Position numbers and translations under genes: made by a program. A stretch of 64,000 nt of DNA from NCBI GenBank assembly GCA_037349105.1, contig JAYJMM010000113.1, positions 3,286,001 to 3,350,000 of the forward strand, in the 5' to 3' direction. The notes below the pieces were generated by a model. That model worked only from the letters and a program-made list of their open reading frames with translations. It was not told the DNA's origin and did no database searches. Shown here one piece after another: positions 49,701 through 58,700 of this stretch (the first letter of the stretch is position 1; each line of letters opens with the position of its first letter). This stretch comes from Limnomonas spitsbergensis. Its lineage: Eukaryota > Chlorophyta > Chlorophyceae > Chlamydomonadales.

Positions 49701-51961
49701 ACATCACACCACATCTTCAGTACGCCCTTGATGTACACATCACACCACATCACACATGATGTATGTCCTTGCAGTACACATCACACCACAGCACACCTGC
49801 AGTATGCCCTTGATGTACACATCACACCATATGACACATATGGTACGCCCTTATTGACCACATCACACCACATCACACCTGCGGTCTGGCATTGATGTTG
49901 ACATCACACCATATCACACCTGCAGTGCGCCCTTGACCTTCACAGCACACCACACCACACCTGCAGTACGCCCTTGACCGTCACATCACACTACATCACA
50001 CCTGTAGTACGCCCTTGAGGTCCACCTCCAATCCAACCTCCTCCAAACACTCCCTGCAGAGAAATAGCAAACAACAGAAGTTCAGCTTCACTGTACAGCA
50101 GCCAGAAGCAGTACAGCAACCGACAGTGCAGCCACGATGTAGAACAACCAACAGTTGTGTGACCTCACTTACACCAAGAGTGTACAGCAACCAACAGTTC
50201 AGCATCGCTGTATGGCGACTGGCATTGGCGTGACAGCAGGCAGTACAGCCTCAATGTACGGCTCCCGACAGCCTCATTGACTCACTGTCCAGCCATTTTT
50301 CTTCGGAAAGCTGAAGGATGTGGTCTGAACCGGCAGAACAGAGAAATGAAACCCCAAAGCACCTGTCCGCGCATGCTTTCATGCCCTGAGTGACTGCTCT
50401 TGATCTAGAATATCCAGCGCATACATACCTTACAGCACATGCTCTGAGGGACTCTCCTGGATCCAGACACCCCCAGGCAGCCCAAAGCCCTGGCTAGAAA
50501 ACTCCTGGACCATCAGGAAGTGGTTGTCCTGCGGCCTGTCGGGGGCCACAGGGAAAGGGTGTACGGCCAATGGTAAGGATTGAGAGTTGAACCCTTGTCC
50601 CTGAACTTCTGAACCATCAGGAAGCGGTGTTTGTCCTGTTTAAGAGACCGCAAAGAAAGAAAGAGAGGAATTGAAAGGGATATTATCAGGAATATGGGAC
50701 AAAAGGGCTCTAGGAAAGAAAAATGTGGTGGGGGATTCAAAATCTAAGTTTTAGTTGGTTTGCATAGCGCGCCATAGCCCATAACCCACTAGGTTTGGGG
50801 GCAACCTGACGGCCACCACTGGGCAAATGGAGGACCAAATCTTGACCACTCTACGGCCCGTGGCCTAATTAGCAGGACTTGCTGCTCCAAGCCCTACCAG
50901 TTGTAGGCCGGACCGGAGCTAGAGCATAGCTAAATGACACTAGCATAAACACACTTGGATTGGCGGGTGTGCTCCAGATGTATGAATCTTGAATTGCCCC
51001 TCTGATTGAATTAACTGAGGGTTTGTCCCTTCCCTGCATTCTCCCTCTCCTCCCTGTCCCCTCCCATCCCCTCCCTCCCTCCCTTCCCTCCCCTCCCCTC
51101 CCTCTCTCCCCTCCCTGTCCCCTCCCCTCCCCTCCCTCCCCTCCCTCCCCTTCCTCCCTCCTCCCCTCCCTGTTCCCTCCCCTCCCTCATACTTCCCGTC
51201 CCTCGTCCCTCCCCTCCCTCGTCCTTCACCCGCATCCTCCCCTCCCTTCCCACCTCCCTCCCTTCCCTACCTCGTCCCTCCCGTCCCTCATCCCTCCCCT
51301 GCATTTCCCCTCCCCTCCCCTCCCTGTCCCCTCCTCACTCAATCCTCCCCCCTGCCTCAACCTCACCTATGCAAAAGAACAACACTCCCGACTCCCGTCC
51401 GGACTTCACGCTTGGGGCCATCCGGTCCGTGCGCCTCATGCACATGCACCGCCATGTTGGGAGCACGCTTCCCACATACCTAAGAGACAGTGTTTTCCCG
51501 CAGTGAGTGCCATATCACATTCCGGGGGCCGCTGGGCGGCCACCATTGGGCCGCTGGGGACCATACCTTGACCGGTCTTTAACCGGTAGCCCGAGCTGGG
51601 TGCCTTGCTGCACCAAGCTCTGCAGGCCTTTGGTAGGGTTATAGCTGAAGTACACCAATACCTGGAACAGCGTCACACTAATGCGAAAACATAGTAGTCG
51701 AGGCACAGACGGTGCCCTGTCCCGCCCAATAGCGGTACAGTCTAGCGGTGGCCTTCCCGCCTTGAGACAGCTGCAGTGCCCATGTGTCCACACAACAGCC
51801 AAATATAATTGAAATGCACACGCACAGCCTATACGGTACAAAATCGTAGCACACACCTGACAATTTGCTGCAAAATTAGGCGCATAGGTGTGATACAGTG
51901 GCATGTGGGTCCAGAGGTCCTCAGCAGTGAGGCTCTCCATGTGGCACACATGGCATTGTAC
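46716..51961 (-). CDS. Nudix hydrolase with N-terminal zinc-binding region (at least 8 exons, 5' end unresolved)
   Basis: Exons (minus): 51857-51961, 51367-51479, from 50535 to about 50450, 50363-50385 (23-nt microexon), 50002-50053, 48883-48960, 48361-48446, 46716-46830. The first two encode two C2H2-like zinc sites: CHVCHMESLTAEDLWTHMPLYH and CQVCGKRAPNMAVHVHEAH. Then come VRTGVGSVVLLH|RPQDNHFLMVQEF and GFGLPGGVWIQE, the microexon GMKACAD, and RECLEEVGLEVDLKGVLQ. Together they form the Nudix box (G-x5-E-x7-RE-U-x-EE-x-GU), split over three exons. VDYNIKGGKLRWREVTFYGI, CWVSADEIHRLPL and WFPRIAAGGYEIPPLKLP complete the fold. Substrate unknown; probably a nucleoside-diphosphate derivative. The donor of the third exon is uncertain, and the start exon between 51.96 and 52.5 kb was not found. 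Exons 3, 5 and 6 have duplicated copies of their junctions nearby. Confidence 0.85.
47045..47180 (-). mobile_element. SINE-B 3' part
   Basis: ggtgcatacccgctgggccc, tgctgaacgctcggccacgt, ctcaattccagctaccatgc; matches the inverse of the copy at 59640-59755. Confidence 0.75.
47480..47610 (-). mobile_element. SINE-A copy
   Basis: gggcggccaccactgggccg, attgggaccagacattatca, ggcctacggctggcagccca. Confidence 0.75.
47985..48155 (+). mobile_element. SINE-A copy
   Basis: ggttcggctacattacagct, gcttcggccagtgactgaag, gccggtcaaggtttggtccc. With the copy at 47480 and the SINE-B at 47045 it fills the last Nudix intron. Confidence 0.8.
48780..50010 (-). repeat. About 40-bp minisatellite carrying Nudix exon ends and 5' splice sites
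   Basis: Units such as catcacaccacatcacacct gcagtacgcccttgaggtcca repeat about 20 times. On the minus strand each reads ...gacctcaagggcgtactgcag|gtgtgatgtggtgtgatg, the last ~20 nt of the exon ending at 50002 plus its donor. At 48785-48830 the same array instead carries the tail of the exon ending at 48883 (cttgagtataccgtagaagg). Confidence 0.85.
50585..50650 (-). repeat. Copy of the Nudix exon start at 50535
   Basis: aaacag|gacaaacaccgcttcctgat reads QDKHRFLMVQKF beside the real PQDNHFLMVQEF, about 110 bp upstream in the intron. Confidence 0.85.
50805..50940 (-). mobile_element. SINE-A copy
   Basis: acggccaccactgggcaaat, aatcttgaccactctacggc, gacttgctgctccaagccct, aggccggaccgg. Confidence 0.75.
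51020..51350. repeat. CCCT-rich simple-sequence tract
   Basis: Irregular ccctccc/tccctcc units for about 330 bp in a Nudix-gene intron, a purine/pyrimidine-asymmetric stretch directly downstream of the exon ending at 51367. Confidence 0.9.
51528..51660 (-). mobile_element. SINE-A copy
   Basis: gggcggccaccattgggccg, accttgaccggtctttaacc, ttgctgcaccaagctctgca, tagctgaagtacacc. Confidence 0.8.
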
Positions 51962-52524
51962 CTGGGAAGATCACATGTGAGACACTGTGTCAAACCTTGT
52001 TTCAATGAGCATGTCACACTTACATCTATGCTTTGCGGGCATGCACCGTTCTAAACTGATCTTACACTTGTGCTCTTCACCTGCGGACATACCTGGGGGC
52101 ATACCTGGGGGCATAGGCACTCCAGTGCAGTGGATGTGCTTTGCCTTCCATCACAATCATATTTGGGGGGGGGGTGAGGGATTCATTCAAATACTATTTA
52201 TCGACACTCAAAAACAGCTTATTGCAGTCGGAAACCAAGAGTTCCGGTCAATTTTGTACCCTTCGGATTGGCATGAAGAGGAATAGCATTCACACCGGGG
52301 GTAAACAATTGTAATCAATATACCGTCTATGGGATTTTTAAAGGAAATAAGAAATTTCTGATAGCATTCAGATCTGATGTCAATATCTAAACAAGAACAA
52401 CTTAATTTCGAAATACAAAAAGGACACCCCCTGGGGCATATGTGGATTTAAAGAACAGCGCAGCTCAATTATCATTAAGAAGGGGCTCAAGGTTTATATC
52501 CAGCAGTCCTGACAGGTGTCCATA

Positions 52525-54328
52525 TCATTGTGATGCCATGTCTTGCTCAGCATCAAGTGAGCGGAGCATACAGAGTTTCTTGACACCCTCAAGCAGTTTG
52601 AATGTACGATCAAACTGAACGGGTGCAGTGCGTACATAACGGAGAAGCTCTGTAGCTCAGCCACACGATAGGTGGCAATGCGGCTAATTCCCATCTGAAG
52701 TAAGAAATAATAAGTGTCCAATACAGGTTGCCAAATAACAGAATTTACAGAAGTAATGAGTGTCCAATTTAGGAGTGTCCAACATAGGAGAGCCCAATAC
52801 AGGTTAAGTGCACGCAAGGCCTACGGAGAGCGCACCTTTCCACCCCCCCTTTGACTAGCAACTCTTGCCAAGGCGCGCCTGAGGTCCAGCGCATTGAATG
52901 TCACCTTGAGGTGCGAGCATGTCCATATAGGCATGTACTCCGATCAGGGCAAAACAAAGCACAGGGTTTGAAGAGAGAGATTTAAAATGTTGGCCCTTCA
53001 TCCTAATCCACTGACAGTGCAGAGGTCCAAGAAAGTGTGACTGCCAGAGTGTCTGTACGCTTGATTCAATGATTGATGGCAGCTGGTCCCCGCGAATTGC
53101 CCTGCGTGATATTTCAGTATCTTCCATAAGGATTGCAGATCCGATGAAAATGCGATACAGTACAGCTTTTTACACAGCCTTGCTCACACGCTTCAATGCG
53201 ATGCGGACAACCAGGACCCTCCCCATGCATGGCTGCATGCACGGATGAAGACTGGCATGCTTGCTTATTCTTAAACAGAGGTACAGTGTTGGTTTTTGTG
53301 CGCTTTGGACCACATTGGACAGACCCTTGGGCGGCCACCACTAGGCCCATGAGGACAAACGTTGATCGACATACACCAAGCAGTGTGGCTTGCCGCAACA
53401 GACCCCACAACCATAGGCCGTAATTTAGCATTATGTTAGCTGGGAGGAAATGCTGAGTAGCACCAGCTGCCAGTCCTCACACTCTCCACAAGACCTGCAC
53501 TACTGCCCCAAGCAGCCATCCCATTCAATGGTGCCATGTCCATCTATTCTGACTCGCTTGCTTGGACCATGTCATCCCATGCATGCATGCATGCATGCAT
53601 GCGTGCACATCACGGGGTTAGCACGTGCCCACCATGATTTCTTGGTTGTATCTGAGTTGAGCACACCAAAGCAATCACAAAGTTGAACTCACAGGCATGA
53701 ACATGCATGCATGCGTGTGCATGTGCTTGTGCAAAATGTTGTCAACATCCTGGCATTCATCCTGTTCCAATTATTATCCTTCCCATTGCTCCTGTGGCAC
53801 ACACATGCATCCAGTACATTATCCATGCAGCACATCATTCACCATGTTTGCTCCGCCCTCGGCTGCTGCGATTCTCAGAAGGGGGTCCTCGACTGCTGCC
53901 GGATGCCACATCACCACAAAGGCCTTGGTCCCGGCCAGCACTCGTATCATCTTTACCAGACCGGGCACTTCATCCGAGGCAGAAGGCGCAAATATCACTG
54001 TGGTAGTTGTGCACTGCTGTTGCTGCGATCCTATCACTGGTCCATCGCCACAGGACTCGTGTGCTGCAGACGTGGAGGTATCCATAGCATGGGCAGCATT
54101 CTTGAGAGTGGATGTGGAAAGGTCCGCAAACACCGAGGTTTTAAAAACGTGACAGATGAAGGCCTCATCAGTGGGTTGGAGCGTTGCTGACATGTCCATG
54201 CCGAACACGAGCAAGCGGTGCGCGTATCCATCTGCCCCGGCTCCAGAAGCTGTGTCAGCTTCAGATGCTGCCATGGTTGTTGCGTTTGTTGCGAGGCTTA
54301 AGGCGACGCTAAAGAATGAGACCGTCAC
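52525..54328 (-). CDS. Unrecognised protein gene, partly resolved, with an apparent frameshift
   Basis: The first exon is about 53843-54274 (Met at 54274; an in-frame Met at 54328 also exists). It encodes LLVFGMDMSATLQPTDEAFI, then an Ala/Thr/Gln-rich insert, then VPGLVKMIRVLAGTKAFVVM and DPLLRIAAAEGGANM before a donor (atg|gtgaat). A middle exon ends at 52836 (FNALDLRRALARVASQRGGG). The last exon starts at 52694 (cttcag|atggga, MGISRIATYRVAEL) and ends at TGA 52525-52527. It reads correctly only if the frame changes by one base after VAEL, to give ELLRYVRTAPVQFDRTFKLL and then EGVKKLCMLRSLDAEQDM. Either the genome copy or assembly has lost one base, or splicing uses an AG inside the exon. 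I do not recognise the family, and one or more middle exons are probably missing from this model. Confidence 0.5.
53295..53440 (-). mobile_element. SINE-A copy
   Basis: gggcggccaccactaggccc, acgttgatcgacatacacca, ttgccgcaacagaccccaca, ataggccgtaattt. Confidence 0.8.
53577..53606. repeat. (CATG)n microsatellite
   Basis: catgcatgcatgcatgcatgcatgcgtg; a related short run is at 53700-53713. Self-complementary. Confidence 0.9.
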
Positions 54329-55785
54329 TGATCATTGACCGTCTTTGCGGTCGGTCAGCCGGACCTGATCTCGGCAGGAATAACAGTTTTCCTCGGACTA
54401 AACAAAGTGTTAGACTGGCTGCTCAACACTGAAGCAACATTTCAAAATTGAACGGGATTTGGACGGACTTTCGGCCAGGAACTGGGAAGAAGCTGCTCAC
54501 AGCAGGCCCTCAGCGGCACCGTTACATATTCAAAGGACTGACCCCTGCCTCTGGGCCAGTCTCACTGGGCCAGCATCCCTAGTGTCCCGTTACTCCGTAA
54601 TACGAAGCATTGCCTTTGGCTGAGCACTCCGGCTGGGAGGGAACTGCAGGCTTCATTGCAGGAGTAGAGAGGCACTAGTGCAGAAAATAAACCAATGATG
54701 GAGGCATGGCTTTGTCCAAGGAATGTGCTTGTCAATTAGCTGCTGCGTTGTCAATTGCCAGTTGGATTTCGGGGTTTTGAATACATGGTCCAGGCAGAGA
54801 CTCTAAAGGTTGTCCTTATGTCAGAGAAATGGAAATGTGGACGTTTGTTTACCCTGTGCATGGCAAGGTCGTCCAAGTTGGCCAGTGCATGACAGATGTG
54901 CAACCCTGGTCGCAAGGCTCTCATGCACATCCAGGCAATGTTAGGCAGGCACTCAGGCAGAGGTGCCCAGAGTTTTTACATGAACCAGAAGCCATGAGCA
55001 CAAAAACACTTGGGTACAGGTATTTGTACGCAGGTTCTGCATGTCTCTCTTTGCGAACCCCGCTACCCTCCAATTTTCCCCTCCGCTTTCCTCACACGCA
55101 ATCAGGAATGTGGGCGCCCACACGGCCGGGCCAGCTGTGAAGGACCTAGGGAAGCGTTATTGAATGGACGGTAAACATCTGCCCTGACGAGCATCAGGAT
55201 CCCACAGGCACTGTTGCAAAACCTCCCCTACCACTCCTCTCATTGAATGTATCCCGCGCCAGTATCCATGAAAGTTCTGGATGTACTGTCACACGCCTCC
55301 TCTTAAGGGCAGGTGCTGTTACACCACTTGCAGCCTGCCGCAGGGCCTGGAAAGTGAGTAGAGGCACTAGCAACAGACGATAATGGCTGGATATAACCAG
55401 CCTGGCTCAGCAACCAGAGCAATTAATCAGGCTGGCGCACTCAATAGCTAGCACAAAACGTCTAGACCTGGACCTGTAAGAATATGCTCTCTGTGCATAC
55501 CCTGAGGACTCAAACACACAAACCACTTAAAGTGTGGCAGGTCAGGCATGAACAGCCAGGCCTCAGTATTCCCAAGCCAAGCCAACTAGACACCTCCATA
55601 GCTAGCAAGTTAGTGACCCCATGTCACTCTGGGAAGGCCCTTTTGTACAGAGGGGCAAACATCAAGAGGCAGGCCCAGACCAAGCAAGCAACCAAGAACC
55701 CTACATACAGGTGCTTTACTTTCCAGACCTCACCCCCGATTTCAAGTCACTTGGGCACAAAGAGGACGCAATCAGGACTACACAG
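54329..55785. other. Stretch between the unrecognised gene and TSR1
   Basis: About 1.45 kb, presumably the promoter of the upstream minus-strand gene and the TSR1 3' end. Minus-strand TGTAA at about 55316. No coding exon or dispersed element is convincing. Confidence 0.45.
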
Positions 55786-58700
55786 CTAGCGCGCAAACGA
55801 GAGATCCCCCGGCCACTTCGGAAAAGCCCTTTTGTAAAGGGACATGCAAACTGCGTCCCGCTGCTCCACCGGCGCGTCAAACAGGCACTTCATTGCGCCG
55901 TGCGTGCCGATCGGCTCGGTGATACGGCCGCGGCGGCCGCGCTTGGTGTACAGCTCCACCGGGCGGAACCAGCGGATGTCATCCGGGGTGTGGAACATGA
56001 ACTTCACGGTTGCACTCCGCTTATGGACACGAACAGGGTAGCCTGCAGCGTACAAGAGGGGACAGGTTCAAGTTCTGTTTTGGTTAGGAGTTCAGGATTT
56101 CGGATTGAAGTAGCCGCCAGCTTCATCCAGTCCGGATAGCTGTCCCCCAGGTTGCCAGCTGGGCACCAAATACCACCGTGCCCCTAGTCCCCTACTATCC
56201 CATAGTCCCCTCCTTTTCCCGAATCCCTCATGTCCCTAAGTCTCCCAAATCCCCTTGACCCCCCTTATCTCGGAGGACCTCTTTACCCCCCTAGGCCCCT
56301 TGGACCACCAGGTCCCCATGGACCCCCCTAATTTGGGGTTTAGAGTTTAGCCCCCTCCTCACCTGTCAGCGTTATCTTCTTGAGGATCACTCTGTCGGGA
56401 TCGCATCCACGCAGGGTGCCCGTAGCCACCAGCTGAGCCCTGGACACCCCAACGCCTCCCGACGTTTGACCCGCTGACGCCTCGGGCTGCGAGTCCCTCT
56501 CCGGCAGCTTGAAGGCCAAGAAAGGGAGCGGGCCGTAGCTAATAGGCGCGTATACCGAAGCCACGGCATGACGGCCTGCCAAGGGTTTGGGTTTTTAAGT
56601 TACTCATTCGTCAGGGGGCTTCAGAGGGCCTATCAGGGATGGTCCGCTTATACCGAAGCCACAGCATGACGGCCTGCCAAGGGTTTGAGTCTACACAAGC
56701 TGAGTGCGTTACTCATTAGTCAGGGAGGTTCAGAGGGCCTATCAGCTACGTTCTGCTTATATCGAAGCCACGGCATGACGGCCTGCCATTTTTATTTTGG
56801 GGTGAATCGGAAGATAAATAGAGTTTTTCACTTGGGGTCGCTTCTCCAGCAGATGCAAAACACTGACCTGGCAGCAAGAATCGCTCCATCTTGTGTTTAT
56901 CACCAGGGTTGTCGGCGGACAGGATGGGCTTTGCTGAGAAGGAGCGTACACCTGGGGAGGGCACCCCAGGGTGGGGGTCAGGATTCAGTGTAGGGGCAAG
57001 CGGGGGGCAAGATTCAGATTTTCGGGGTTCAGGATTCAGTGTAGGGGCAAGCAGGGGTCAGGATTCAGATGTCCTTGTTTTGGTGCCGACCAACAAGGTG
57101 CCAAGAAGGTGCAAATGGGATTTTTTTTCTGAACATGAAGTTTAGATTCGTGAGACAGATTTGCAGATGTGCACTTTCAAACCACAGCGCAAGAAAACGA
57201 TTTAGATGATTGAACACTAATTGCCGGACTGATTGCAGTTCGAGCTTTAATCGTTGCCGCTGCGTCTACTCACCCGCCCAACCTTTCCCCCCAAAGTTCC
57301 ATGCAGTGCAGACACAAAAACAAAGAAAGGCGTCTAGTTCCGGGAGGTCGGGCAATTATTTAATAGTTCAACCAGGATGGTACTTGCATGATACTGGTAA
57401 AATATCAGAACACCGGTGCGATATACAGTGCATTAGAAAGGGATAACTTAAGTATACGAGTATAACAGACGACAGGGACGCATAGTTGCATACATCAAGT
57501 CGCAAGTCTCACCTGTGACCATCAACAGTTGTTCCTTGTTCCGTAGCGGCTCCTCGTAGTTCTTGGCCTTTTTCAGCCCGCCGTGCACCACACTCATCTT
57601 GCCCTCATGCTGCATCAGCCCAAATGCGACCAGAGGGGCGCCTACCACCTGCAAGTTTCAGGAGGTGCTTGCCATGATCAATTGTGCATAGTAAGTACAC
57701 AAGTGAATAAAACAGCAGATCCTGCCATAATCAGACATGGGCAGAGGAGCCACCGCTACCTCCCTGCCTGGTCCGTTCAGGGTGAAGAGGTTAGGGTTCA
57801 GGGTTCAAAGTTCAGATTTAGGGCTCAGGGTGCATAGATAACCTAGATCACTGACTCACCCTGGGGCTGACCTCAGCTCCGGGGCTGGATGTGGAGGAAG
57901 AGGCATCGGTGGACAGCTGGACTCGCGACTGGATGTCCGCGGCCAGCTCTGCAGAAACGTTGATCACATGGATCACCACGTAGGCGCCTGCATCATACAA
58001 GTTTGAACACACATAAAACAAATGCAACTGTATGGAACGTTCCAGATATCCAGATTCCAGTCTTCTGTTGCGGACAAGAGAGATTGCAAACAAGAGCCAA
58101 GATGAATGTGTGTGCAGTCGTGTGATGCAGCCATGGCAGTACAGCCTTGACGCCAAACCTGAAGCCAAGCACAGCTGTCACATAAATTCAAACTGTGTGC
58201 ATACAGATGAGGCATCCTAGGTTTGGATGCCAGGCGGCGACCGAATCAAACCTAAACCCTTGACTCCTGATCTTTTGACACCTTAAACCACGAGCGCGAC
58301 ACCAGAAGTATGGTTGCACATCTATGGTAACGACAACGGTGCTATTGACCATTTGACCCTGACCCCTTCACCTTATACAGTATAACCTAATCCCACGATG
58401 ACCTCAACCCTAGAGTGTAGACCCTAATCCCAGGATACCCTTAACCCTTAACCCTAGACCCAAGAGATTCCAGACCCCAAACCCAAAATACCCTTAATCC
58501 TGAACACCCGCCTGGTGCCACTGCGCAAGGGTCCAGGTCTCGTGTTGCTCGGTCCAGCGCCGCCTTGGCGCGCTTGTGCGCTCGCTTGAAGTTCTCAAAC
58601 GCAAACACGCTTGAGTACTCGTGAGGTAGCCACTCTTTGTTGTCCCACGGACTGCTGCGGAAAGACTTCAGACCCCTGGCGGTTACGTCAGTCAGAAGCG

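Noticed and set aside
48780..50020. CRISPR-like array
   Set aside because: Units are contiguous or nearly so, with no unique spacers, and carry an exon end with a donor; the surrounding genes are eukaryotic.
55484..56139. Plus-strand frames across the TSR1 C-terminus
   Set aside because: They run antisense to the strongly conserved last TSR1 exon.
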